A stretch of DNA of 64,000 nucleotides from Bremia lactucae (taxonomy: Eukaryota; Oomycota; Peronosporomycetes; Peronosporales; Peronosporaceae), in NCBI RefSeq assembly GCF_004359215.1, contig NC_090623.1:2008829-2072828 (forward strand), written 5' to 3'. A program made the position numbers and the translations under genes. Shown piece by piece: positions 33,258-44,429 of the stretch (positions within the stretch are counted from its first letter, which is position 1; every line of letters starts with the position of its first letter). The notes beneath the pieces were generated by a model. It did no database searches and was not told the origin of the DNA. It saw nothing but the letters and a program-made list of their open reading frames with translations.

Positions 33258-34329
33258 GCTCAAGACTTGGGTGCAACTGGTTAAATCGATAATAAAGCGC
33301 CATTTTGGACTACCAATCCCAGAAAGCGGAAATAAGAATGCACGCCACCCTTTCTGGTCAATCTCGATAAAGAAAAGATGCGCCAAGATTGAGAGTGATG
33401 GTTGCTCTTTACATGGTCCTGCACGCCATTCAATCGTGCAGCAAGATGATTGCAATTTCCTACTGCGCTTCTTTGCAAGGGATGCTTTATAATGGATGTC
33501 ACAAGAGTTTCGGTCATAGATTGCTAGGAATTCTTTGGTAAACGTCGATTCAAACTTGGGCATTTCTGACCTGTATCTTCCTTGTACTTTTCGATCCAGC
33601 AATGATCGTGCGAACATCAGCGTCGGTCTTATGTTTTACCAGCAGAACGCACATCGCTCATGGCATCCATTAACTTTTCGTATGTTTTAATGAATTTAAG
33701 TAACACCTCTAAGTTACAGTGTCTGGCACCGAGTGCATTTTATAGCCTATTTATAACTCGGTTGTGACCACTATTAGTTTAACTTGCCAGTTGCGGGAAC
33801 TGCTTCTGCCGCAATAAATGAAACTCCCAGGTTCAGCAGAAAGATCCTAACGACATCAGATGAAAAGCTACGGCCTGGATTTTATAGAAGGCAAAGTACT
33901 GCTAGTCAATAATATCCCAATACAACTAAATTAATCGACACTCGCATCTCAATTTAGCAAAAAATAAAGTAGCATGCCGAGTTCACTTCCTATGGCGTCA
34001 GCTTAGCAGACGCCAATTGTTAAATGTCTCAAACACTATAGCTCCAATCGCAGCCCACAGCAATGTTTCGTGTCGTTCAAAGCAATCGTGTATTTCTTTC
34101 TTTCCATGTAGCAGCATAATGTTGCCGAAGCAAATAGTCCTTTTCTGGGATCTAAAAAATGCAATATGTCATTGACATAAAATAAAGCAAGGCCAATGAA
34201 TTAAAAGATTTCTTCCACGATCTCAAAGAGGATCAGTGCTATCACTTCAATCATTTGAAACTGACAAGAAAAGTAAGTCATAGCGTGATGTAATAATATC
34301 GTCCTATATAGAACGCGCTGATTCCAAAT

Positions 34330-34450
34330 CTCGGTAACGAGCACCTTTCGCTTGTACTGTTTCAGTGCAAGCTAACCAATACTAATAATAGTAGGCATGG
34401 TGCCTTTGAACACTTCACGTACACGACGTGCAGAGGAAGATTTTCAAGCC
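34330..34450 (-). repeat. LTR scrap, family A-like
   Basis: The stretch CTTGTACTGTTTCAGTGCAAG, GGTGCCT, CACTTCACGTACACGACGTG and CAGAGGAAGA follows the same order as the end of reversed family A LTRs (compare 45.68-45.77 kb). The rest of the LTR is unrecognisable. Confidence 0.55.
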
Positions 34451-34590
34451 GCGGGGCCAAGCAACAATAGGTAAACACTTGCATTTAGAAAAAGGAAAAC
34501 TGTATAATGTACATTTAAGTCTTATGTAATAGGGTGCACATAAATATTATTTCCTATAATTGAAATAGGGAGGATACACCACTTTGCGTA

Positions 34591-34745
34591 TTGCCACACC
34601 GGGGTGTACCAAAGCGAAAAGGGGATCTAATGTCGACTCGAAAGAAATTGTTAATTTTGTGATATAGCGGAATAAATTATGATTTTATTTTTAAGCTGTG
34701 GTTTTTCATAAATCAAAAGAAACATACGGTGAGGGTGTGGCAATA
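34591..34745. repeat. Inverted pair ATTGCCACACC / GGTGTGGCAAT
   Basis: An 11-bp sequence at 34591-34601 is repeated as its exact reverse complement at 34735-34745, with CCAC/GTGG-like flanks partly matching. It could be the ends of a short non-autonomous element or a chance pair. No target duplication was found. Confidence 0.3.
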
Positions 34746-34969
34746 GGGTGGATCAACCGGTTCCGTAGATAAGATAATTGTTATTTCCTATAAAAGGAAA
34801 TAAATAAAGAAGCACAAAATTATTGTCCTTCATCAATTTTGACTCACTTTTCTAACTTTACCAAATTAGGTGATATTGAGGCAACAAGACATTAGTTCTG
34901 TTGATTGGTGAATTTAAGTTATAATCAACTCCGCCAATCGTTGCAAGAGATTTTCCACTCCCCAATCTG

Positions 34970-36104
34970 AGGCGCCTTGATGGAAACGAGATCGGAAATG
35001 AATACCGCGATACTTATCAGTGGGTAGATGATGGCCACGGAAGAGATTGTAGACGTATTAAAGTCGGAAGTACCATTCTCCAAACCCTCGCTCATAGCAG
35101 AGGGTGAGGACGAGGAGAAAAATTCCACAGGTGAAAACAATGAGGGACGAAAGCTGGTGGAGTGGGGGGGGGTCCAGGACACGGAACAAGTAAACTTGAG
35201 ACAGTAGATCTGACGTCTGAGCAACGACAAACGACTAAGATCCCACTACTGGTGGGAGCAACAGGTCAAACACGCAACAGCGGAAAGATGTTCATAGCAC
35301 TGAAAGACGACATGGTTCAAGCTCCAGGCATCGGCCAGGTGGAAGCATAGCGAAAAACCCTAAGAGACCTTTTACAGGGATTTATGAAGCGGTGCCCATA
35401 CAACGGGAGGTCCTACCAGCCGAAAGCCATCAATTTCTCAAACTCACTGGAGTGGAAGCAGCTAAATTGCTTAGCCTCTTCGAGCAAGTGTTCGTCACGA
35501 GTTTATGAACCTGCTCAGAATGAGTGAAGCTTGCAACAACGATCGCCAAAGAACTACTTAACACAAAATGGGCTTTCGAAGAGATCGTCCGCAAGCTGTC
35601 TAGTGAGTTCAAGCAAATGAGCGCACGCCCCATTTCTAAATCAGTGAGCCCAGGCGGTATAGAGCGGTGTAGAAGCTTCACCGTAACCAGCTATTGGGGC
35701 TTTCAAGCCGGTTTTACGAGGACTGCACGTTTATTCCAGCCAAGTTCACTAGCGATGATATCATTCGTTTCAAGGATCTATGTGCACCGTCCGAGGCATC
35801 AATCAGTCGTTACTAAGTGCGTAACGGGACGGATGATGAATGGGCAGTGATAGTTGAGATTGTTGAAGGCAATATAGCAAGCAGGGGTATCCCGGACTTT
35901 ATACGACAAGTGCTTAGAAACGCAAACTGTTTGCGCTTATACAGTAACATTAACTCAAGTCAAAGGGGAATTGGTTCTGCAATTGGACAGAGACCGAAGT
36001 ATCAATATCAGCAGAGAGAGCACAAAAGTAATCACGGAGACGATCCTAAAATCGGCGAAGCTAGCTCGAGTAAATTTGCCCCAAAGAGTGGAGCAAGCAA
36101 TTGA
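34970..36104 (+). pseudogene. Degenerate retroelement-like coding remnant (gag-like)
   Basis: Plus-strand frames share a coding character across repeated frame changes: EEIVDVLKSEVPFSKPSLIA, then FTSDDIIRFKDLCAPSEASI and a 95-residue frame at 35817-36104 that ends in a Gln/Tyr-, Lys- and Ser-rich tail (RPKYQYQQREHKSNHGDD), as at the end of some gag proteins. I cannot assign a family. The sequence afterwards to the gap at 36421 contains only fragments. Confidence 0.35.
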
Positions 36105-36420
36105 TATTTGTGAAGTTCGCTATAAATAACAGTGTCCACGCCAGTACGGGTGAGACACCATTTTATTTATCCGGACTGCGCATGCTCGGAGGCCAGTCTT
36201 GTTTGGCGGAGGCATCTTAGGGTTTAAAATGCTCACTAGGAACGATCTGGCAAAGGCATTATAAAGGAAACTGAAGTGGTCATGCTAAACGTACGGAGTA
36301 CACAGTGCAGCTACATAACCTCAAGCGACCCACGACATTGGACGACTCGACCTCAAGCGGAGTAAAGCACAAAATTCGCGCATATGCAACCAGAACCCGA
36401 GCCCGCAGAGAAATAATTCT

Positions 36421-36520
36421 NNNNNNNNNNNNNNNNNNNNNNNNNNNNNNNNNNNNNNNNNNNNNNNNNNNNNNNNNNNNNNNNNNNNNNNNNNNNNNNN
36501 NNNNNNNNNNNNNNNNNNNN
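36421..36520. other. Assembly gap (100 N)
   Basis: Exactly 100 unknown bases, ending inside a family A LTR. Confidence 0.99.
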
Positions 36521-36721
36521 GTATTAGTTTATAGTTAAGACAACATTTACAAAGATAGATTAACAAAGACACTTAACTATATTAATACAGTTTTCATTTT
36601 ACCCTCTTAAGTTAACTTGTCTTAAACAGAGTACGTCACCTAACGAGAGGCACCACTCACATCTGAAGCAGTGTGAAGTGGACTTGTACTGAACCAGTAC
36701 AAGTCGCAGTGCCCCGTTACA
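36521..36721 (+). repeat. LTR, family A, 3' part
   Basis: From the gap, the sequence matches the last ~200 bases of family A LTRs, ending CCCCGTTACA at 36721, with the GTGCGAAGTGGACTTGTACTG-type block in slightly changed form. Confidence 0.8.
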
Positions 36722-38229
36722 AGGAGAGTCGTAATTCTGGCTTGTAGTATGCGACAATTCTTCGTCGTGGGGTGAAATAGCAGACCGATGTCCTAGACCC
36801 ATGAATGTTTGGTCGGCTTCGGGAAACACGCCGACCCCTTACCAACCGCAACCCGTCCATATGGAAGCGAGCTTGAAGGTGATGGCCTGCTTTAACAAGC
36901 CCTGGCGCACCAGGATGCAGCGTACTTGTCCTGGGCTTGCGTGAACCACTGCAGAGCGTGTTTCGCGCACTGCGGTTTTAATGACAACTTCAAAAAAGTG
37001 CTTACCCGACTTCTCCTTCCCTTTTTGGAGTAAAAAAGCAGGCCTGGATTAATCTTGTGGCACCTAGCCACCGTCGAAGTCGCCGTGCCTATCCCGGTAT
37101 CTCGAATACCACCGCTGTGAATAGAATGGATGGAAGAATGATGAAGTTAAGAAAAACTCGATTTTCCACACTAGTTGCCATTCTGGAAGTAATGTACAGC
37201 CGCCGTTGTAGCTTCCTAATACACAAAACCCAATTTCGACTGTGTAAGTCCCCCATCCCAATTTCATAGCCAAAATACCGAACCGTGTATGTCGGTTGCA
37301 GCACCGAGATACTTCTCATGTCCTTAGTCCGCATCTCTGTATTAAGAAAGATGAGCCGGCTCTTGGACGACTGTGCTTCTAGACCTGATAGAGCCCAAAA
37401 GCGCGAAACAAATGCAAGCGCAGGCCCTAGCTGATGCGTTTGGTCGAGAAATATCGTTGAATCGCTTACAAACGCGGAGAACAGGTTCCTGGCATTGCGT
37501 CTATGGAAGAGGGATCTTCGTCAGATCGGGTGATTACTAAATCACGATACGCAACTGCTCGATCATAATCAGGAACATAAGCGGAGCGAGCGGGCAACCC
37601 TAGCAAATACTAAAGACGACGGAAATCGGGCTAGCCTATACCCTATTGACCAGCATTCTCCAACGTGTACACTCGACCTTGAAATGGCACTTGGACATCC
37701 TGCAGCCCCTTCGCCGTAATCCGCGAAAAAAAGTGAATCGATTGGGTTGAACAAATTGTAGCTAATTGTTTTCGTTAAGCCCAGTAATCGGTAAAGATCC
37801 AGTAAGCTGACCCGTAATTTCTCAGCAGATTCAAGAATTTTCTCAGTGATGGCGTGGTCTGTCGACTAATGAAAATTCGTCTCGCCACTGACATAGAGAA
37901 CCAATTGTCCTCTCACCTGCGCCTGGACAGTGCTTTACATTCGTAGTCGCTCTTTACTGTCAGACACAGTCCTAAGAAAGTCCGGCATTCGACGACGCGC
38001 AATGTGTCCTTCAGCGATACCGTCTATGGTGCGCCGTTCGTCGTCCGTACCTTCCAGCAACCGGTAAGCGCTTGCTCGCTGACTCGCGCGGAACAAATGG
38101 TCTTAAGCTTGGTCGAACCCTCCAACGAGAATTTGGTAGGATATAACATAAAATCTTAAAATCTTCATATGTGATCCGCCTTCCCCCGCCGCGTCGTCCT
38201 GTGCTAGCTGCGTCCCTTTACGCGAGCTA
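36722..38229. other. Unassigned repeat-like region with a LINE-like peptide
   Basis: About 1.5 kb with broken frames on both strands. On the minus strand near 37610-37560 one frame reads GCPLAPLMFLIMIEQL, which resembles the block following the catalytic site in some non-LTR reverse transcriptases (GCPLAPLLF-type). Upstream on the same strand LLDLYRLLGLTKTISYNLFN also looks coding. No complete domain, poly-A tail or target duplication was seen, so the LINE idea is weak. Confidence 0.25.
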
Positions 38230-38602
38230 ATATCTGCAATATTATCAATAAAAGTAGGCCACTGCTATTGATACCCCTCTCCCATTTTGATAGTTGTACA
38301 CCCCGCGACATATAGCCAATCATAACGCAGAAAATATAAACGCACAACCGTGGGAAACTAGACGCTTAAAGATCAAAAGGGGAACTGCACTTTTTCTTTA
38401 TTACTTAACTTAAGAAAACTTACCTTAGCTAAGCTTAAAATAAATTCGGCCGCCCGATTTGTATCGGGCGGCGACCGCATTTGTTGTCCATAATAATTGG
38501 GATTTTAGTAATTAACTATTTAAAATTCGATAAGAGGGTATTTTACCCATAAAATAAATGTACCACAACAACGGTTCTCCAACCAATGTGTGCCCCATTA
38601 CA
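38230..38602 (-). repeat. LTR, family C, reversed (3' LTR)
   Basis: The LTR starts TGTAATGGGG on the minus strand at 38602 and is preceded there by a strong polypurine tract (GATGGGGGGAGGG on the minus strand, 38603-38615), as expected for a 3' LTR of an element lying to the right. The first ~240 bases match 46190-46429. A promoter-like GCCAATCATAACGC block lies near 38309. The left boundary could not be fixed. Confidence 0.7.
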
Positions 38603-38970
38603 CCCTCCCCCCATCAGACTGTTGACACTGAGTGAGAACGTTCGTTTCATTTCCTCTTTGAGGTTGGAACATGAATAGCTAATAGTCTGGTTGTGTTTTG
38701 CAATCCTTTGTCCGATGAGAACTAAGCGTGATTCAAAGACTCTTAGCACCTTTCTCGACGAAAAGGGAATGGTGTACTTGAAAGTCACACTCCATCAGAG
38801 AATGAGGTAAAAGACATTCGCTCTTACACGCCTTCTTATCCGGCTGAACGTTGGCGGGTCCCAAATCCGTTTCCAGAACCGCCGATGTCTTAACTGCATT
38901 GAGCAGGACGCAGTACCCTGACTCCAGCATTATTACGAATTCACTCGATTAAGAGAAAAAGCGAGCACTC

Positions 38971-40040
38971 TTAAAAGAGGAACAAGCTCGTCGTCGAGCT
39001 GCCGCGATAGCGAAAGCTAAAGCTCAAGTGAATACAGATTCGTCCCACTTAGTGCGGAAGAACGTCTCAAAGAGATCGAGGGTCACAGCTTTGTCATCTG
39101 GATCTCCGGTCCCACCGCGAGGACGCCAGAGGAGATTGCTGCTCGCGACGCTCTTCATGAGCGGTACCTTACGCCAAAGGTAATGACGCGAAGTCAGTTT
39201 CTGACGCGTTTACGTGATCAGGCTGGTGGGGCTTCGGTGACCTCGATGATGGAAATTCCGATCGTTTTGTTTCCAAACGAAACAAGAAGTGAAAAAAAAA
39301 AGTGTTTCATTTCAAGAATTGGGTCCACCAAGCCCGCCGCCTCCGCATTATTTTGAATATTAGAGAGTCTGCGGATGTGGCTGATGTTCGTTGGAACGGA
39401 AGCTTCGCTTCAATTTTGCCAAGCTGAAAGCCAAAGGCGAGTTACGTACGGCAATTTTGTCACAAAACGAGGAAAGGTCTAGCCGATATTTCAGTGCTGC
39501 GGTTGACCGTGCAACCATGGATCGAAGCCCCATTGAGGCTATAGATCCACCAAATACCATTTCTAGTGGTGGGGAGCGTCGTTTGATGCGAGTTGGCCCT
39601 GAGCTTGGCGCTCAAAAACATCAACGGCGTACGGCAATCTTACCGAAGAGGTACCTCAAACTCCCAAGAGTTTTCAGAAGAGGGGTACCCCATCCACTTT
39701 ACCTGATACTGGTTTTTGGCCGTTACAACGACGTCGCTTTAAAATTTTCTCAAATTTAAACTGAAGGTTCCCTCGCGCATCAAGCAGCGGAGGAGGGGCC
39801 GAAATTTCGACGGAAGCATTTGATGCTTTAAAGCACGAGGTGCAACTTCTTCGTGAGAGCCTTTCTCAGGTTGAGGGCTCCTTTGAGGCGTTTCAGAACC
39901 GTCTATTGATGCTAGAACGTCAGCAACCTCATTTAAAGGGCCAGCTAAACACCCTGGTGAGGATGCAGCCAAGCTTGACTTTATTCCTTTCTGTTCGGAC
40001 AATGACGTTTGGCACGACCGCCAGCCTCGGCGCAAGTGCC
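38971..40040 (+). pseudogene. Antisense ORF of Gypsy family C
   Basis: Opposite to pol, the plus strand carries protein-like frames in sequence: KEEQARRRAAIAKAKAQ, AEERLKEIEGHSFVIWISGP, RSQFLTRLRDQAGGASV, then past a poly-A run FHFKNWVHQARRLRIIL, KLRFNFAKLKAKGELRTAIL, and a heptad-like helix near 39810-39950 (EVQLLRESLSQVEGSFEAFQ). About 330-350 residues in total, with about four frame changes. The 3' part overlaps the integrase tail on the other strand. I do not recognise the protein. Its basic, helical character could fit a nucleic-acid-binding or gag-like role, which is inference. Confidence 0.4.
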
Positions 40041-41000
40041 TTTTTGTCCACAGATGAAGGGTCCCGAACTGGCTTAAGAAAGCCAACGTAAAACACTGGG
40101 TGTGAACGCAGCTTGCTGGGAAGGTTTGGCGTGTAAGCTGGGTCCTCTTGGCCACGACCGAAATTGGTCCAACAAAGCGCGGGCGAATTTGGTCTTGAAG
40201 ACCGCGGAAGCAAGTTAGTAGGTAATTTCTTTGCGTTTAATAAAACTCGGTCCCCGACCACATAATAATTAATACAGCTTTTGCCTTTGGCATCCGCTTG
40301 TTCTTTTTGTTTGGCTTGGCTATCAGCCATCGTGTCACGTACATGTATCAAAACACTAAATTGCGTCGCGATAAACTCGCTGACTTTTTCCGAATGGTAA
40401 CAGGGCTGATATTAGCAAGCCTATCGGCTTATTCTCCCCACCAATCCCTGAGCCACGCAGTGGTATCGCTACCGGAACGCGTGGGTGGGTGAGACCGTTG
40501 ACATAGAAGGAGTGTAGAGACATGGACAGCGTTATTTAACGCAAATCCCACCACTGAGAGCATTGAGCTCCAGCGCTTTGGTGTTTGAGCACACACACTG
40601 CGTAAAATGTTTTAAATGACGCGATTGACGCGTTTAGTGTGACCATCGTCTGCGTATGGTCCGCGGTAGACATGACCAATCTGGTGCCAAGCACTCGGAA
40701 AATTGATTTTTAGAATTTACCCGTGAAACGGGGGTGCCCATCAGAGACAATTGCCACTGGCAGACCGTGTTGTCGAAAGGCGCGATCGATGAACAGCCTT
40801 GCTGTACCTCCACCATCAATAGTTACCGGCACAGCCGCTAAGTGAGTCATTTTGCTCAATCAATCAACAAAGACCACTATGCCAGAGTTATCGGCCGAAT
40901 CTTTCGGTAGACCGTAAACAAAATACATACTAATGGACTCTCAGCACCCTATGGATATGTCAGACTGACCAGTGGCGCAGCAGCATGCGCCGAGAATTTA
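39929..41000 (-). pseudogene. Gypsy family C integrase
   Basis: The minus strand gives the integrase core (GIVVFVD, LSKMTHLAAVPVTIDGGGTA, FIDRAFRQHGLPVAIVSDGH, around 40910-40700), then the region ALNNAVHVST, and in the 39929-40351 frame the C-terminal domain (QADAKGKSCINYYVVGDRVL, then LPSKLRSHPVFYVGFLKPVR). In SDGHPRFTG the usual catalytic Asp of SDRDPRFTG is replaced. Frame breaks are numerous. It is dead. Confidence 0.8.
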
Positions 41001-41039
41001 ACCCGTTGGCAATTTCTCATGGGCAAATGTATGTGCCGA

Positions 41040-42745
41040 CCCATTTATAAAGTTTGGGTCATTCATAAATCTGGCTTACAGAGCCGTAGGTCTTTTCTCT
41101 ACCGAAATGACCACCAAGGACAATTGTGTGCCTCATAGAGAATTCGGTACTTCAAGATTTCATCATGAGGAAAAATGACGTGCGGAGAATTTGCAGCATC
41201 CGTGCAATAAAGCAAAGGTCGTTATCGATAGAAATCGATGTGACCTTGCACGCAAACGTGCCGACAATTTAAGATCCGATTCAGTGCTCTTTAGAGCTCG
41301 TAGCAGCGCTACACACTATTCATCCTTGGCGTAAGCCGAACGGATTGATTCATTAATAGGCGACATTATAGTCGCTAAATGAGAGAGCTCATTATCCGGC
41401 CTGCGTGATAACGCATCGGCCAAAGCATTCTGCTTGTTAGGCTTATACTTCACCTCGAAGTTGTACTCGGCGAAAAAGGATAGCCATCGGGCCATTCTCT
41501 GTGAGAGATGGGGCGACTCAGTCGCAGTGCATAATGACGCGTGATCTGTATACATCACAAACGGCTGAGAGCCTTGCAGAAGAACTCCGAATTTGACGAG
41601 AGCATGCTTCATAGCAAGTAACTCTTTATCATGAACTGGGTAGTTCTTTCTGCAGCTGTAAGCTGTCTAGACTCGAACGCAATTACACGTTCACGCCCAT
41701 CAGCACATGTTTGTAACAGAGCACTGCCGATGCCAAAATCCGATGCGTCACAGATGACACAGAAAGGCCAACTTACATTGGCAGTGCCAGAATCGGGGCA
41801 TGGATAAGATTATCCTAAACTGCTTGAAAAGAATTATGCTCTGTGCTAGTCCAGCACCAATCTGTATCCTTTTTTAATATTAGATAATGGCCTAGCCATA
41901 TCAGCATAATTTTTGCTATATTTGTGAAACAAATGGCGAGACCCAACCACTTACGCAAGTTCTTTTGGTTTTTAGGAACCGGCTAATATACAATGGCTTA
42001 TACCTTAGCGAGATCCGCTCTAAGGCCTCGCATTTCAATATAGCAGCCTAAGAAAGGAATTTCTTCTGCGCCAAAATTGCATTTAAATGCATTGGCTTAT
42101 AATTTATTTGTGCGCATACACTCGAGCACTGCTCGCAATTGGTCTAAACGGTTTTCCATATCCGACCGACCCTGCTCCGCACGACTATGGACAAAAATGT
42201 CATAAAAATAAGTTTGTGCATAACCTCGATGAGGGCGGAACAATTCTGTCACTAGACGATTAAAAGTTGCCGGGGCGTTTAAAGCCCTTGTGGCATAACA
42301 AACCACTCCCATAGCAGACCGCTTGGGGTGCTAATCGCTGTAAGCGGGATATCGCTAGCTCGCATGAGCAGTTGGTTATAATTATCAGCGAAGTAAAGTG
42401 CACTGTACATTGTATATCCCACCATATTGTTCTGAAGAACATCCTTTCTAGAATGGGGTTTTGTGCTGGTAGTACTAGCATTAAGCTTATTATAAGCATG
42501 TACAATGCGCCATTTACCATTTGGCTTTTCGACACAAAATTTCGATGTCGAATGGGGAGATTTGCTCTCTCGTACCATTCCAGCCTCGTGTTTAGCACGG
42601 ATGAAATCGTCAGCGACGTCGCACTGTTTCTTTGGTAAAGGCCACTGTCGTGTGACAGAGTATTTGGTTCAGGGTTCCAAGTCAATTTCATGACGAACGC
42701 CTCTATCCGGGGGTAAAACAGATGGTGAATTGGTACATACCACAT
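41040..42745 (-). pseudogene. Gypsy RT and RNase H, reversed
   Basis: RT on the minus strand: KPNGKWRIVHAYNKLNA (42520-42470), LTAISTPSGLLWEWFVMPQG, then APATFNRLVTELFRPHRGY and YFYDIFVHSRAEQ, where the first catalytic Asp of YFDD has become Tyr. RNase H follows at 41612-41316 with FVMYTDHASLCTA, RMARWLSFFAEYNFEVKYKP and QNALADALSRRPDNELSH in an open 98-residue frame. The left end (41040-41300) is almost the same DNA as 22.43-22.64 kb. Confidence 0.85.
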
Positions 42746-43155
42746 CTTGGAATTCCTAAATCAAGAAATAAAATAGATCCATAGGGTCTTTAAGGATCGA
42801 TGACCCACTCCGCGCACTAAGTACAGCTTTAGTGCCATCCAGGACAGCTTCGTCCAGAAGTGACGATGAGTTTGACGCAATCGTCGGTCGAATGACCACC
42901 ATCTCAGACAAGTCGCCAGCCTTTAAGGCTCAACCGCACTCATCAAAAGACACGTCTAGCTCTAAAAGAGCATGTAACGAAGGGATTGCCGCAAGGCTAA
43001 CTTCCCCCTCGATGTTACCGGTGACACCATTTACAAGCGTATGTAATTGCTCGCTCGTATCACTTTGTGAGGTTATAAACGCTTCCCGTCTTTCCTGTCT
43101 TGGAGTAGAGACGATACGCCTCAAAGATGCTGGGACATTTACGTCCTCAGAATTT

Positions 43156-43935
43156 TCAGCTTATACTGGTTCGATAACAGAGATGGTATGTATTAGAAGG
43201 GTTTGACCTGAAATGCCCTGGCGAACCGCCAATAGTGTAACTATTGACACTCAGTATGGTGCCACCTCGGCCCACCATACTCGGTGGACTTAGACGTGCC
43301 ACTCCACGTATCTCAGAAATATTGCACCCTAGACGCCCTGGTGAACCGCCAATAGTGTCACTACTGGTACTCAGTACGGAACCACCTCGGCCGACCACAC
43401 TCTGTGGACTTAGACGTGCCACTCCACGTATCTCAGGGATATCGCACCCTTGACGCCCTGGCGAACCGCCAACAGTGTCACTATTGACACTCAGGATGGT
43501 GCCACCTCGGTCGACCACACTCGGTGGACTTAGACGTGCCACTCCACGTATCTCAGGGATATCGCACCCTTGACGCCCTGGCGAACCGCCAACAGTGTCA
43601 CTATTGACACTCAGTATGGTGCCACCTCGGTCGACCACACTCGGTGGACTTAGACGTGCCACTCCACGTATCTCTGGGATATTGCACCCTTGATGGCTCG
43701 GCCTTGGGCCTACAGTGCTTTTAGCATTCAGTGAATCGTTATTACAACGAGTGCCACTCGACGGAGTACGTGCCATTCCACCCCCATTTTCTAAGTCGGG
43801 CTTAGAATTAATGTTTGAAACATTGGAGTTTACTAACTCAGAAATTCTAATGTCTAAAACACTTACAGATTCAGTCAGTGGTCCGCGCAAATAGTGCTTT
43901 TGGTGCCTAGCAAAGGTGGCTTCATGACTCTCCAA
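43156..43935 (-). CDS. Repeat-bearing spacer ORF between protease and RT
   Basis: A 259-residue open minus-strand frame lies between the protease and RT of the reversed element. Its N-terminal third is Ser/Asn-rich ([20 protein letters not shown]). The rest consists of 40-residue tandem repeats reading [19 protein letters not shown], then [19 protein letters not shown]. The frame being open across all repeats is notable among so many broken frames, but a 120-bp repeat expands without breaking frame, so openness is weak evidence for function. Normally this position is an unstructured pol linker. Confidence 0.5.
   Translation of the reverse strand: MESHEATFARHQKHYLRGPLTESVSVLDIRISELVNSNVSNINSKPDLENGGGMARTPSSGTRCNNDSLNAKSTVGPRPSHQGCNIPEIRGVARLSPPSVVDRGGTILSVNSDTVGGSPGRQGCDIPEIRGVARLSPPSVVDRGGTILSVNSDTVGGSPGRQGCDIPEIRGVARLSPQSVVGRGGSVLSTSSDTIGGSPGRLGCNISEIRGVARLSPPSMVGRGGTILSVNSYTIGGSPGHFRSNPSNTYHLCYRTSIS
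43215..43694 (-). repeat. Tandem repeat, four 120-bp units
   Basis: The 120-bp unit starts near GCCCTGG at 43215, 43335, 43455 and 43575, with a partial unit beyond 43694. The third and fourth units are nearly identical, the outer ones more diverged, which fits recent expansion by unequal exchange or replication slippage. Each unit encodes 40 residues in the minus-strand frame. Confidence 0.9.
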
Positions 43936-43969
43936 AATTTTGCTAGGAACATTGCGCGTGGCGCCTAAG

Positions 43970-44290
43970 GTTTTAGTCCTCTAATCGATTAATGGTTCAT
44001 GGCGTTCAAGGCAGTCCAGACCAAGGATGAGATCGTATCTCGAATCCAAATCAAGGACGAGACAGCGTTCCACACTTTAAAGTCCAGAAACTTTAAGTCT
44101 AAGCTCAACGGAGCTTGAGGAACAGTGGCATGAGTCCCAGTCGCTAGGCAAACAGTGATTGTATCACTTTCATGCGCTTCAAGCGCCTCAACGTCTTCTT
44201 AATTTACATCAAGGAAAAGACGTCGAGCATAATTGCAAGACGCTCCTGAGTCAATTAAAGTTGATCATCGCTTGTCAAAGCCCTCCACAA
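43970..44290 (-). pseudogene. Gypsy aspartic protease, reversed
   Basis: The minus strand reads TLIDSGASCNYARRLFLDVN (catalytic DSGA motif intact, near 44255), then ITVCLATGTHATVPQAPLSL, and in a shifted frame CLVLDLDSRYDLILGLDCLE, the conserved protease end. It has two in-frame or frame-changing defects. Confidence 0.8.
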
Positions 44291-44429
44291 TCGCCTGAGC
44301 GACTATTAAGTCAGGCTTGTACTCACGCCCCGTGCCATTTCGCACCGAGCTTATTGGGGCTAGGTCATATTACTCTCACCTCCTTGAGGTTCAACAGAGC
44401 CTAGGTCTTCCCCAGGAGGGCGCCCGCAC

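Larger units (their letters stand above)
33618..34969. other. Intergenic, upstream of the ABCG gene
   Basis: About 1.3 kb, mostly AT-rich. It should contain the promoter of the minus-strand ABCG gene near its left end. It also holds the LTR scrap at 34330-34450 and an inverted pair at 34591-34745. No coding frame was supported. Confidence 0.5.

Noticed and set aside
34561..34900. Searched for tRNA or other structured RNA genes here and in the other spacers
   Set aside because: No cloverleaf with matching arms or conserved tRNA boxes could be identified by eye.
43215..43694. Possible CRISPR array because of regular 120-bp repeats
   Set aside because: The whole unit repeats with no unique spacers, and the setting is a eukaryotic retroelement.
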